Origin: Thermococcus barossii
Lineage (GTDB): Archaea > Methanobacteriota_B > Thermococci > Thermococcales > Thermococcaceae
NCBI RefSeq assembly: GCF_002214465.1
Contig: NZ_CP015101.1
Span: forward strand, 1,619,013 to 1,683,012
Length of the DNA: 64,000 nucleotides
Direction: 5' to 3'
Shown: in pieces, positions 46,031 to 53,837 of the stretch
Layout of the letters: each line of letters opens with the position of its first letter
Numbering within the stretch: the first letter of the stretch is position 1
Position numbers and translations under genes: made by a program
Notes under the pieces: model-generated
Told to the model about the DNA's origin: nothing
The model's input: the letters and a program-made list of their open reading frames with translations, nothing else
The model's database searches: none

Positions 46031-46060
46031 GGTTCCAGTGGAAATGAAACTCTGGGGGGT
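46031..46060 (+). repeat. Long origin recognition box, direct
   Basis: GGTTCCAGTGGAAAT is followed by GAAACTCTGGGGGGT. It matches the euryarchaeal ORB pattern closely and mirrors the box at 45750-45779, with the dyad facing the AT-rich core and the G-string outward. Confidence 0.85.
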
Positions 46061-46090
46061 CTTTTAGATGGACATCGAAAAAGACCTTTG

Positions 46091-46103
46091 TTTCCACTGG
46101 AAA
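46091..46103. repeat. Mini origin recognition box
   Basis: TTTCCACTGGAAA, perfect palindrome around the central C, 31 bp beyond the direct long box. Confidence 0.75.
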
Positions 46104-46174
46104 AATGAGTCCATCCGTGAATGGGCCTGGGCATGGGTGATAATTTTATTAAGGCAGGGGTCATAGTGCACATC

Positions 46175-47191
46175 ATGATCCCGGTACCCGTGGTTAGAAG
46201 ACTTCTCAGGATGAAAGTTAAGGTCAGCAGGAACCGGCTACTTCAAATAGCCACGCTTGTCCTCCTGCTCGCGGTCATTTTTGCATTTCTGTTTATGTAT
46301 TTCGAGAACGTGAGCTTCTACACGGCTTTTTACTGGGCGGTCATAACGATGGCCACAATCGGATACGGCGACATAGCCCCTCAGACTGAGGCCGGCCGTG
46401 CCGTGGCTATGGTTGCCGCCGTTGCCGGAATCTCAACTTTCACTGCCCTCGTTTCGATTCTGGCTGAATACTTCATTTCATCGTCTCTGAGGAGGATGAT
46501 GGGCATGCACAGGGTTAGGTATTCTGGACACTACGTGATAATCGGTCGCGGGAGCAGCATTCCAAGCTGCGTGGATGAGCTCATGGCCGCGATTTCCAGT
46601 GGAGAGGTGGAGATGCGGCCCATAGTTGTGGTCTTCCCCGACGAAGGGGAGCGGAAGAAGGTCGAGCTTCCAGAGGAAGTGGAGGTCCTCATTGGCGACC
46701 CAACCAACCCCGAGACACTTGAACGCGCCCACGTACGGGAGGCGTCCTACGTTATCCTCGCCCTTGAGGACGACTCGAAGTCCGTCTTCACTACCCTAAT
46801 GGTGAAGCGCATGTCCGGAGCGAAGGTCTTCGTCGAGGCCCTTCGCGGGGAGAGCCTTGAGCTGCTGAGGCAGGCCGGAGCTGACCGGGTGATACTCAGC
46901 AGGAGCCTGGCTGGAAGGCTTCTCGCGAGCTCCGTTTTTGAGCCCGAGGTGGTGGATGTCATAGATGACCTGACAACCGCCACCGGCGGCTACGATATCT
47001 CCGTTCTGGAGCGCAGGGATTTATGGGGCATCCCGTACGTGGAGGCCATGAAACGCCTCCGCAGTGATGGCTACTTCCTCTTGGGGTACTATCTGGAGAA
47101 GCCGGTTCTCAATCCTGCGCTGGATGAGGAGATTCCCGAAGGCTCCAAACTGATCGTCATAAAGCCCGGCTCTTCCAGTGGGAAAAGGTGA
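46175..47191 (+). CDS. Potassium channel with RCK/TrkA-N domain
   Basis: 338 residues from ATG 46175. The in-frame ATG at 46121 lies upstream of a TATA box (about 46141-46152) and is rejected; translation is probably nearly leaderless. Two helices flank a pore loop with the selectivity filter TIGYGD (about residue 68). A cytoplasmic Rossmann RCK domain (SGHYVIIGRGSSIPS) and an RCK-C domain follow. This MthK-like layout gates K+ flow by ligand binding, which matters in a cell that holds high K+. The codons contain mini origin boxes at 46593-46605 and 47173-47185. Confidence 0.88.
   Translation: MIPVPVVRRLLRMKVKVSRNRLLQIATLVLLLAVIFAFLFMYFENVSFYTAFYWAVITMATIGYGDIAPQTEAGRAVAMVAAVAGISTFTALVSILAEYFISSSLRRMMGMHRVRYSGHYVIIGRGSSIPSCVDELMAAISSGEVEMRPIVVVFPDEGERKKVELPEEVEVLIGDPTNPETLERAHVREASYVILALEDDSKSVFTTLMVKRMSGAKVFVEALRGESLELLRQAGADRVILSRSLAGRLLASSVFEPEVVDVIDDLTTATGGYDISVLERRDLWGIPYVEAMKRLRSDGYFLLGYYLEKPVLNPALDEEIPEGSKLIVIKPGSSSGKR
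46593..46605. repeat. Mini origin box in the channel gene
   Basis: TTTCCAGTGGAGA, one mismatch. Encodes Ile-Ser-Ser-Gly-Glu. Confidence 0.5.
47173..47185. repeat. Mini origin box at the end of the channel gene
   Basis: TTCCAGTGGGAAA, one inserted G relative to the core. Encodes Ser-Ser-Gly-Lys near the stop. Confidence 0.4.
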
Positions 47192-47321
47192 GGGGGTTGC
47201 TCCATTATCCTTACCGCCGGATTGTGTATTCAATCCCTACTAAAACGGTCCAGCAAGGGCGTGAATTCCTGGTATCTCTGGATATCCGGCACTTTTATCT
47301 TGCGCTCCATCGGAAAGAAAA

Positions 47322-47330
47322 GTATATAAC
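47322..47330 (+). promoter_or_regulatory. TATA box of radA
   Basis: GTATATAAC lies about 50-57 bp upstream of ATG 47379, implying a leader of about 25 nt that contains GGTGAG before the start. Confidence 0.6.
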
Positions 47331-47378
47331 CCTTCGGCTTTTTACCCCTATGAAAGGTAGCCGTAGCGGGTGAGTGAG

Positions 47379-48443
47379 ATGCCGAGGAAAAAGAAGGCTG
47401 AGGATGAAATAAAAGAGCTCGAAGAGTTTGAGGAGCTCGATGTCGTTGAGGAGTCCCCATCAAGCTCAACCAAGAAAACTAAGGAAAAGGGGATAAAGAC
47501 CCTTGAGGATCTGCCGGGTGTTGGTCCTGCCACCGCAGAAAAGCTCCGTGAGGCAGGTTATGACAGCATAGAGGCCATAGCCGTCGCCTCTCCAATGGAA
47601 CTCAAGGAGATTGCCGGGATAAGCGAGGGTGCGGCGCTCAAGATAATCCAGGCCGCGAGGGAGGCCGCAAACATAGGAACCTTTATGCGTGCCGACGAGT
47701 ACATGGAGAAGCGCAGAACCATCGGCAGGATTTCCACTGGAAGCAAGAGCCTGGACAAGCTCGTCGGTGGTGGGGTTGAGACGCAGGCGATAACCGAGGT
47801 CTTCGGTGAGTTTGGATCCGGAAAGACCCAGCTGGCCCACACGCTGGCGGTAATGGTTCAGCTCCCCGAGGAGGAGGGCGGCCTTCACGGTTCCGTCATA
47901 TGGATAGACACGGAGAACACCTTCCGACCTGAGAGGATACGGCAGATTGCAGAAAACCGCGGCCTTGATCCGGATGAGACACTTAAGAACATCTACGTGG
48001 CCCGGGCCTTCAACAGCAACCACCAGATGCTTCTCATTGAGAAGGCGGAGGAGATAATCAAGGAAAAGGCCGAGACGGACCGGCCGGTGAAGCTGCTGGT
48101 TGTCGATTCCCTCATGGCTCACTTCAGGAGCGAGTACGTTGGGAGGGGAACGCTGGCAGAGAGGCAGCAGAAGCTCGCCAAGCACCTCTCGGACCTCCAC
48201 AGGATAGCGGATCTCTACGACATAGCGGTCTTCGTCACCAATCAGGTTCAGGCCAAACCCGATGCCTTTTTCGGTGACCCCACGAGGCCGGTTGGTGGCC
48301 ACATACTGGCCCACAGCGCAACGCTCAGGATTTACCTCCGGAAGGGCAAGGCCGGAAAGAGGGTTGCCCGGCTCATAGACAGCCCGCACCTCCCGGAGGG
48401 TGAGGCGATCTTCAGGATAACCGACAAGGGCGTTGAGGACTGA
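47379..48443 (+). CDS. radA: DNA repair and recombination protein RadA
   Basis: 354 residues, the archaeal RecA/Rad51 recombinase. An acidic N-terminal tail, a helix-hairpin-helix DNA-binding domain ([15 protein letters not shown]), the polymerisation segment and the ATPase core follow, with Walker [10 protein letters not shown] and Walker [12 protein letters not shown]. There is no intein. ATG 47379 (GGTGAG upstream) is preferred over GTG 47370. The conserved [10 protein letters not shown] is encoded by a mini origin box (47731-47743). The short gap to nucS, 35 bp, suggests a shared repair unit. Confidence 0.97.
   Translation: MPRKKKAEDEIKELEEFEELDVVEESPSSSTKKTKEKGIKTLEDLPGVGPATAEKLREAGYDSIEAIAVASPMELKEIAGISEGAALKIIQAAREAANIGTFMRADEYMEKRRTIGRISTGSKSLDKLVGGGVETQAITEVFGEFGSGKTQLAHTLAVMVQLPEEEGGLHGSVIWIDTENTFRPERIRQIAENRGLDPDETLKNIYVARAFNSNHQMLLIEKAEEIIKEKAETDRPVKLLVVDSLMAHFRSEYVGRGTLAERQQKLAKHLSDLHRIADLYDIAVFVTNQVQAKPDAFFGDPTRPVGGHILAHSATLRIYLRKGKAGKRVARLIDSPHLPEGEAIFRITDKGVED
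47731..47743. repeat. Mini origin box in radA
   Basis: TTTCCACTGGAAG, one mismatch at the last base. Encodes Ile-Ser-Thr-Gly, a peptide conserved in RadA regardless of DNA binding. Confidence 0.45.
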
Positions 48444-48478
48444 GTTAGCTTTTTAACCCCTCTTCTTTACCCCATTTC

Positions 48479-49231
48479 ATGTCGAAAATTGAAGCCGTTC
48501 AGAGTCCCTCCCGCGATGAGCTTCTGAGGATAGTCGACTCCGCCCTCTCGTCGGAGGCGATGCTGACCATATTCGCCCGCTGTAAAGTTCACTACGACGG
48601 CCGGGCGAAGAGCGAGCTCGGCTCCGGGGACAGGGTTATAATAATCAAGCCCGACGGTGCCTTTCTCATTCACCAGAGCAGGAAGAGGGAGCCCGTGAAC
48701 TGGCAGCCGCCGGGGAGCTTCGTGACCGTCGAAGAAAGGGATGGGGTGGTAATTCTCCGTTCCGTGAGGAGGAAGCCGAAGGAGGTACTTGAGGTCGAGC
48801 TTGAGGAGGTTTACCTCGTTTCAATGTTCCGGGCGGAGGACTACGAGGAGCTTGCTTTAACCGGCAGTGAGGCCGAGATGGCGGAGATGATATTCAATAA
48901 TCCCGAGCTGATCGAACCCGGCTTCAAGCCCCTTTTCCGGGAGAAGCAGATTGGCCACGGCATAGTTGACATTCTCGGCCGCGACAGGGATGGTAACCTC
49001 GTCGTCCTTGAGCTGAAGCGCAGGAAGGCCGACCTTCACGCCGTGAGCCAGCTGAAGCGCTACGTTGAAGCCTTGACCAGGGAGCACGGAGACGTGAGGG
49101 GAATACTCGTTGCCCCGTCCCTGACCTCTGGTGCCAAAAAACTCCTTGAAAAGGAGGGCCTTGAGTTCAGGAAGGTTCAGCCACCGAAGAGGGAAAAGCC
49201 AGGGAAGGGCAGACAGAAAACGCTGTTTTAG
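48479..49231 (+). CDS. nucS: Mismatch/flap endonuclease NucS (EndoMS)
   Basis: 250 residues. The N-terminal domain binds DNA and dimerises. The C-terminal RecB-like nuclease domain has the G-x-x-D...ExK active site (GHGIVDILGRD, then LVVLELKRR). Archaeal NucS/EndoMS cuts both strands at mismatches and works with PCNA; the C-terminal QKTLF is a PCNA-binding peptide. It lies downstream of radA. Its last 4 bp overlap the convergent DUF473-like gene. Confidence 0.95.
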   Translation: MSKIEAVQSPSRDELLRIVDSALSSEAMLTIFARCKVHYDGRAKSELGSGDRVIIIKPDGAFLIHQSRKREPVNWQPPGSFVTVEERDGVVILRSVRRKPKEVLEVELEEVYLVSMFRAEDYEELALTGSEAEMAEMIFNNPELIEPGFKPLFREKQIGHGIVDILGRDRDGNLVVLELKRRKADLHAVSQLKRYVEALTREHGDVRGILVAPSLTSGAKKLLEKEGLEFRKVQPPKREKPGKGRQKTLF

Positions 49232-49608
49232 CCTATGTCCATCTCCTGTGGAAGCATCTCCCTGACCCTGACGACCAGCACCGTGTTCCTCTTCTTCACT
49301 TCAACTATTCTGCCGAGGCCGAGGAGCCTCACCTGTGCCCTGCACACAGTCATCTCCCTCTCGTCGCTCTCCTCCCATGGAATCCTCTGCTCCATGCTCT
49401 CAAGCCTCAGTATCTCCGCGAGCAGGCCCTCTGTGCCGATGGTAACATCCTGATAGGTTTCGTAGGTTAGGAAGACCCTTCCGAGCTCGCGCGCCCTTTC
49501 CAGGGCGATGACGTTTCTCGCGCTCCTTAGCTCCAGAGTCTTGTAGGGGCTCCTTAAAAGCTCGTCAAGAACCCGTCTCGCGATTCCGGCGAGGGTTATC
49601 GCCTCCAT
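49228..49608 (-). CDS. DUF473-like small protein
   Basis: 126 residues, soluble. The pattern LAGIARRVLDELLRSPYKTL, ELRSARNVIALERA, GRVFLTYETYQDVTIGTEGL fits archaeal DUF473 proteins as I remember them; the function is unknown. It may bind RNA or nucleotides, but nothing in the sequence proves it. TGATAACATG spacing puts it 9 bp downstream of the PAC2 gene with GAGGTGATAAC upstream, so both form an operon. Confidence 0.7.
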   Translation of the reverse strand: MEAITLAGIARRVLDELLRSPYKTLELRSARNVIALERARELGRVFLTYETYQDVTIGTEGLLAEILRLESMEQRIPWEESDEREMTVCRAQVRLLGLGRIVEVKKRNTVLVVRVREMLPQEMDIG

Positions 49609-49617
49609 GTTATCACC

Positions 49618-50346
49618 TCACAGGTATATGCTCTCGTACTGCTTCTCTGCCTTTCTCCTTGCCTGCTCCATCTGCTCATGCATCTTCCTCAGCTGGGCCT
49701 CTATCATCTCCGCCTCCTTGAGCAGGGGCTCCGTTGAGACCTCTATCGGTGTCAGCTTCTTCAGAACCTCTATGACGTTTGCAGCAGCCCTCGGATCCGG
49801 CCTGTCCCCGAAGGTCTCTCCAAGGAGAACGTAGGCGTCCAGCCCTTCCCTGCTGGCCTCCCAGAGGAGCTTTCCGCTCATCCCCATTATCGAGCCGTAC
49901 TGGAGGATTTTCACTCCCAGGTTTTCAAGCTCCCTGTTCAGCTCGTCCCTGGCTCCGACCCCCCAGACGTCCATCTTCTCCTTGAAGAGGCCTATGCCTA
50001 TGCCGCCGAGGGATACCACCTTGCCGGCACCCATCTCCTTGAGGTACCTCACGAGTTCCTTTGCTATCTCGCTTACCAGCGTTGGGGGCACGTATATGTC
50101 TGCCACGGCCAGTATAATGTTGTCCTTTCCGTAGAAGCGCAGTGGCGGGTTGGGCTTTCCTTCGAGAATGAGTGCCATCGGCGGGATGAAGGGGCTCTCC
50201 ACGTAGCCTATCATCTCCATTTCAAGCTCTTTGGCCAGAAAGTTCGCCGCTATGTGACCTACCAGGCCTATCCCCGGGTAGCCCTCGATGAATATGGGAT
50301 TCTTTATCTCCGGTAAGACCAGCTTGACAGGCTTTCCGTTCTCCAT
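49618..50346 (-). CDS. PAC2-family proteasome-assembly chaperone (PbaB-like)
   Basis: 242 residues from ATG 50346 (GGGGGTGTG upstream; a longer frame to 50403 is rejected). Motifs are NPIFIEGYPGIGLVGHIAAN, VVSLGGIGIGLF, GSIMGMSGKLLWEASREGLD and YVLLGETFGDRPDPRAAANV, then a C-terminal coiled coil. In Pyrococcus, PbaA/PbaB are chaperone-like proteins of this fold. PbaB binds proteasome alpha subunits through a C-terminal HbYX-type motif. The end here (QYESIYL) contains an aromatic but not a full HbYX, so the partner is unclear. Confidence 0.82.
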   Translation of the reverse strand: MENGKPVKLVLPEIKNPIFIEGYPGIGLVGHIAANFLAKELEMEMIGYVESPFIPPMALILEGKPNPPLRFYGKDNIILAVADIYVPPTLVSEIAKELVRYLKEMGAGKVVSLGGIGIGLFKEKMDVWGVGARDELNRELENLGVKILQYGSIMGMSGKLLWEASREGLDAYVLLGETFGDRPDPRAAANVIEVLKKLTPIEVSTEPLLKEAEMIEAQLRKMHEQMEQARRKAEKQYESIYL

Positions 50347-50590
50347 CACACCACCCCCCGAAATATTTAGTTCCCAAAGGTTATTAAAGTTTTGCCCGTT
50401 CATCTAGAGTGGCTATTGAAATCAGAGCCGATGCTACTCCTCCTGAAAAGGCCGTTATACTCTTTCATGGAGATCCTTAATTTGTGGGGGACTTACACAC
50501 CCTCTTCTTCGAAGTTTGACTTTTTCTCTCCTCAAGCCTTGCCCTTCAGGGCGGGAAGATGTCAGTACGCCTATATCCCATATCAGAAGA

Positions 50591-50600
50591 GCTTTTATCC
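50591..50600 (+). promoter_or_regulatory. TATA box of the 50631-51091 genes
   Basis: GCTTTTATCC, with the predicted start near 50625, just ahead of the small ORF at 50631. Confidence 0.45.
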
Positions 50601-50630
50601 CAAGAACTCAAAAACTCTCGTGGTGAAACC

Positions 50631-50726
50631 ATGGAGCGCCCGACCCTTCCCTTCATGCCGTGTGATGTTATTCGTCGTGCCTTTACCAACTGGGGGCACT
50701 GTTATTCTGGGGGTGGTGAGATATGA
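50631..50726 (+). CDS. Possible 31-residue leader or small protein
   Basis: ATG at 50631 is preceded by GGTGAAACC and a TATA box 30-40 bp upstream. It encodes MERPTLPFMPCDVIRRAFTN followed by WGHCYSGGGEI. Its stop overlaps the ATG of the membrane protein at 50723 by 3 bp (ATATGA). It could be a coupled small protein. No family is recognised. Confidence 0.4.
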   Translation: MERPTLPFMPCDVIRRAFTNWGHCYSGGGEI

Positions 50727-51091
50727 GGTACTCTATTCGCCTTCTCTTCCTTTTGAGACTTTTCCTTAGGGTCTTTGCCTTCGCTTACCCGCTCTTTCTG
50801 ACGGTTATGTACAACTTCTGGATCTTTGAAAAACTGCCGGCCGTCGCGTGGTGGGGGTACATAGTCCTTATGGCCCTTTGGGAAATTACCACCGGCGTTG
50901 CCGGCAATCGCCTACCTCTAAAGCCCCTCCTAACGGCCTACGTTGTCATTGCCCTTTTCCTTGAGTTCCCAAGCGTTTTCCTGGGTGGGGTTTACCTTTC
51001 CACGGCGCTCGTTTTCATGCCGTGGCTTGTTCTCTGGTACGGGTCACTGCTGCTGTTAAGCCTGCTCTTGATCTCCCGCAGGCATGGATAG
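50723..51091 (+). CDS. Small membrane protein, unknown function
   Basis: 122 residues, almost entirely hydrophobic with about four helices (LLFLLRLFLRVFAFAYPLFL, WWGYIVLMALWEITTGVAG, LLTAYVVIALFLEFPSVFL, LVLWYGSLLLLSLLLI). GGGGGTGGTGA precedes ATG 50723, though part of this may also serve the small ORF that ends here. No family recognised. Isolated between the PAC2 operon and the MTA phosphorylase gene. Confidence 0.65.
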   Translation: MRYSIRLLFLLRLFLRVFAFAYPLFLTVMYNFWIFEKLPAVAWWGYIVLMALWEITTGVAGNRLPLKPLLTAYVVIALFLEFPSVFLGGVYLSTALVFMPWLVLWYGSLLLLSLLLISRRHG

Positions 51092-51100
51092 GTGGCTCCA

Positions 51101-51113
51101 TTTCCACTGGAAC
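51101..51113. repeat. Mini origin box upstream of mtnP
   Basis: TTTCCACTGGAAC, one mismatch, in the mtnP promoter just before the TATA-like CTTATATGAG at 51120-51129. Confidence 0.6.
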
Positions 51114-51159
51114 GGCAACCCTTATATGAGTGGAGCGAGCATTTAACACGGTGATGACC

Positions 51160-51933
51160 ATGCCGAGGATTGGGATAATAGGCGGTTCTGGAGTCTACGG
51201 AGTCTTCGAGCCGAAGGAGACGGTCAAGGTTCACACCCCCTACGGCAGGCCTTCGGCTCCAGTGGAAATCGGGGAGATAGGGGGCGTTGAGGTAGCTTTC
51301 ATACCGCGCCACGGCAAGCACCACGAGTTTCCACCCCACGAGGTTCCCTACAGGGCCAACATCTGGGCGCTCAAGGAGCTCGGTGTTGAAAGGATTATAG
51401 GCGTTACCGCCGTCGGCTCGCTCCGCGAGGAATACAGGCCGGGCGACATCGTCATAACCGACCAGTTCATAGACTTCACCAAGAAGAGGGACTACACCTT
51501 CTACAACGGCCCGAGGGTTGCCCACGTGAGCATGGCCGACCCCTTCTGCCCGGAGATGAGGAAGATTTTCTACGAGACGGCCAAGGAGCTCGGCTTCCCG
51601 GTTCACGAGAAGGGTACCTACGTCTGCATCGAGGGCCCGAGGTTCTCAACGAGGGCCGAGAGCTTCATGTTCAGGCAGTACGCCCACATAATAGGAATGA
51701 CCCTCGTCCCCGAGATAAACCTCGCGCGCGAGCTGGGCATGTGCTACGCCAACATAGCGACCGTCACCGACTACGACGTCTGGGCCGACAAGCCGGTTGA
51801 TGCGCAGGAAGTCCTCCGCGTTATGGCCGAGAACAACTACAAAGTCCAGGAGCTCCTCAGAAAGGCCATCCCGAGGATTCCAGAGGAGAGGAAGTGCGGC
51901 TGCGCCGACGTGCTGAAGAGCATGTTCGTCTGA
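51160..51933 (+). CDS. mtnP: S-methyl-5'-thioadenosine phosphorylase
   Basis: 257 residues. It cleaves methylthioadenosine to adenine and methylthioribose 1-phosphate, salvaging the by-product of polyamine synthesis. Signatures: [12 protein letters not shown] (phosphate loop), [43 protein letters not shown], and TDYDVWAD. The C-terminal KCGCADVL carries the CxC pair known to form disulfides in hyperthermophilic homologues. ATG 51160 is preceded by GGTGATGACC; ATG 51130 and 51154 are in frame. A T-rich tract after the stop (about 51948-51990) is a likely terminator. Confidence 0.94.
   Translation: MPRIGIIGGSGVYGVFEPKETVKVHTPYGRPSAPVEIGEIGGVEVAFIPRHGKHHEFPPHEVPYRANIWALKELGVERIIGVTAVGSLREEYRPGDIVITDQFIDFTKKRDYTFYNGPRVAHVSMADPFCPEMRKIFYETAKELGFPVHEKGTYVCIEGPRFSTRAESFMFRQYAHIIGMTLVPEINLARELGMCYANIATVTDYDVWADKPVDAQEVLRVMAENNYKVQELLRKAIPRIPEERKCGCADVLKSMFV
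51257..51269. repeat. Mini origin box in mtnP
   Basis: CTCCAGTGGAAAT. Encodes Ala-Pro-Val-Glu-Ile, a different frame from the Ser-Thr-Gly copies. Confidence 0.45.
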
Positions 51934-51947
51934 GTGACGTAGAAATG

Positions 51948-51990
51948 TTATTTTTGTTTTCTGTTTCCTATGCTTTTGACTTCTTTTAGT
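51948..51990 (+). terminator. T-rich terminator after mtnP
   Basis: Several runs of four or five T within 45 bp following the stop codon, without a hairpin. This is the usual form of Thermococcales intrinsic terminators. Confidence 0.5.
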
Positions 51991-52032
51991 AAATTTTAAA
52001 AGTCCCACTACCTACCGTCTTTGGTGAGTGCC

Positions 52033-52491
52033 GTGACCCGAAGGATGCTCTTTGTTCTCGCCATGCTATCTGCCCTCCTGTTACCCGTTGCCAGCGCCTA
52101 CGAGTTCCAGGCCTACGGATACGTTACCAAGGTGGTCGATGGCGACACCGTGTGGTTCCACTCCTACTACGGCTACAAAGCTGGAGAAACTTTCAAGGTC
52201 CGCTTCGCCGACATAAACGCGCCCGAGATATACACCGATGAGGGCAAGGAATCGAAGGCAGCTTTGGAGTGGCTCCTCGATACGTACGGCCGCTACGTCT
52301 ACCTCGACGTCGATGACATCTATGAAACCGACCGCTACGGCCGCGTGGTCGCGGTGGTTTACCTTCCATTCTGGTACTATGGCTACGCCCTGAATGTCAA
52401 TGAGTGGCTCGTCGAGAGCGGCTACGCGAGCATCTGGGACCACTACAACGAGTTCGACCCATACTCCTGGAGCCTCTGGGTTCTCATTTGA
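52033..52491 (+). CDS. Secreted staphylococcal-nuclease-like (thermonuclease) protein
   Basis: 152 residues from GTG 52033 (GGTGAG upstream; TTG 52021 in frame). A signal peptide (MLFVLAMLSALLLPVASA) is followed by a compact SNase domain. Its active-site equivalents are visible: VVDGDTVWF, the arginine in FKVRFADINAPEIY, a nearby acidic group, and the second arginine in YETDRYGRVVAVV. The expected activity is calcium-dependent cleavage of DNA and RNA outside the cell, for nutrition or defence. Unusually rich in Tyr and Trp. It is monocistronic, with TATA-like AAATTTTAAAAG at about 51992-52003. Confidence 0.88.
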   Translation: MTRRMLFVLAMLSALLLPVASAYEFQAYGYVTKVVDGDTVWFHSYYGYKAGETFKVRFADINAPEIYTDEGKESKAALEWLLDTYGRYVYLDVDDIYETDRYGRVVAVVYLPFWYYGYALNVNEWLVESGYASIWDHYNEFDPYSWSLWVLI

Positions 52492-52520
52492 GGCTTTTCT
52501 CTTCTCCGACACCTTTTTAA

Positions 52521-52533
52521 CTTCCACCGGAAA
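52521..52533. repeat. Weak mini origin box before mtaD
   Basis: CTTCCACCGGAAA, one mismatch, between the nuclease gene and mtaD. Confidence 0.3.
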
Positions 52534-52561
52534 CACAACCCTTTAAAATGGGGTGATGCTC

Positions 52562-53836
52562 ATGAGCATTCTCATCAAGAACGGTCACGTTATCTACGGC
52601 GAGAACTTTGAAGTGGTAAAGGCTGATGTCCTCATCGAGGGAAACCGCGTTGTCAAGGTTGCTAAGGAAATAAACGAGGCCGCTGACACGGTCATCGACG
52701 CCAAGGGAAAAGTCGTTTCTCCCGGCTTCGTGAACCTCCACACACACTCTCCGATGGGCCTCTTCCGCGGTCTGGCCGACGATTTACCCCTCATGGACTG
52801 GCTCCAGAACCACATCTGGCCGAGGGAGGCGAAGCTAACTCGCGAGTACACCAAGGTTGGGGCCTACCTCGGAGCGCTGGAGATGATAAAGACCGGGACA
52901 ACGGCCTTCCTCGACATGTACTTCTTCATGGACGCGGTTGCCGAGGTCGTCGAGGAGTCGGGGCTGAGGGGCTACCTTTCCTATGGAATGATAGACCTTG
53001 GCGACCCCGAGAAGACTGGGAAGGAAATAAAGGAAGCCCTCCACACAATGGAGTTCATCGAGAAGCTCAACTCGGAGCGCGTTCACTTCGTCTTTGGCCC
53101 CCACGCTCCCTACACCTGCTCGATTGCTCTGCTGAAGGAAGTAAGGAAGCTGGCAAACGAGCACGGGAAGCTGATAACGATTCACGTCAGCGAGACGATG
53201 GCTGAGATAGGCCAGATAACCGAGCGCTACGGCAAGAGCCCCGTCGTTCTGCTCGATGAGGTCGGCTTCCTTGGAAACGACGTGATAATAGCGCACGGCG
53301 TCTGGCTCGACAGCAGGGACATTCAGATTCTCGCAAGGAACGGGGTTACAGTGGCTCATAACCCGGCCAGCAACATGAAGCTCGCGAGCGGTGTTATGCC
53401 CCTCCAGAGGCTCCTCAATGCGGGCGTAAACGTCGGCCTCGGCACCGATGGGAGTGCAAGCAACAACAACCTCGACATGCTCGACGAGATGAAGCTGGCG
53501 GCTTTACTCCACAAGGTTCACAACCTCGACCCGACGGTTGCCGATTCAAAGACGGTATTCAGGATGGCAACCCTCAACGGTGCAAAGGCACTACGCCTCA
53601 AGGCCGGTGTGATAAAGGAGGGCTATCTGGCTGATATAGTCATTGTGGACTTCAACCGGCCCCACCTGAGGCCTATCAACAATGTAATCAGTCACCTCGT
53701 TTACTCGGCCAGCGGCAGTGACGTGGAGACGACAATAGTCGACGGAAAGATTCTGATGCTGGATCGTGAAGTTCTCACCCTTGACGAGGAGAAGATAATT
53801 GATGCGGCTGAAAAAACGATAGAAAAGCTGGCTTAG
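52562..53836 (+). CDS. mtaD: 5-methylthioadenosine/S-adenosylhomocysteine deaminase
   Basis: 424 residues, amidohydrolase superfamily. It deaminates MTA and SAH to inosine derivatives, complementing MTA phosphorylase encoded 1 kb upstream. Metal ligands are seen in FVNLHTHSPMGLFRG, ITIHVSETMAEI, the histidine in VIIAHGVWLD, and the aspartate in GLGTDGSASNNN. ATG 52562 has GGGGTGATG upstream; ATG 52556 and GTG 52553 are alternatives. The protein is full length, with the small beta-sandwich domain at both ends (SILIKNGHVIYG; ADIVIVDFNRP). Confidence 0.93.
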   Translation: MSILIKNGHVIYGENFEVVKADVLIEGNRVVKVAKEINEAADTVIDAKGKVVSPGFVNLHTHSPMGLFRGLADDLPLMDWLQNHIWPREAKLTREYTKVGAYLGALEMIKTGTTAFLDMYFFMDAVAEVVEESGLRGYLSYGMIDLGDPEKTGKEIKEALHTMEFIEKLNSERVHFVFGPHAPYTCSIALLKEVRKLANEHGKLITIHVSETMAEIGQITERYGKSPVVLLDEVGFLGNDVIIAHGVWLDSRDIQILARNGVTVAHNPASNMKLASGVMPLQRLLNAGVNVGLGTDGSASNNNLDMLDEMKLAALLHKVHNLDPTVADSKTVFRMATLNGAKALRLKAGVIKEGYLADIVIVDFNRPHLRPINNVISHLVYSASGSDVETTIVDGKILMLDREVLTLDEEKIIDAAEKTIEKLA

Positions 53837-53837
53837 C

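Larger units (their letters stand above)
45489..46174. other. oriC: Chromosomal replication origin region (oriC)
   Basis: This 0.7-kb non-coding region has two long origin recognition boxes in inverted orientation (45750-45779 and 46031-46060), a degenerate box (45543-45567), a mini box (46091-46103), and an AT-rich core (about 45830-46000) suited to duplex unwinding, with a 25-bp palindrome. It lies near cdc6, polB, polC and radA, the setting known for Pyrococcus origins. Replication proteins on both sides are transcribed outward. Confidence 0.85.
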
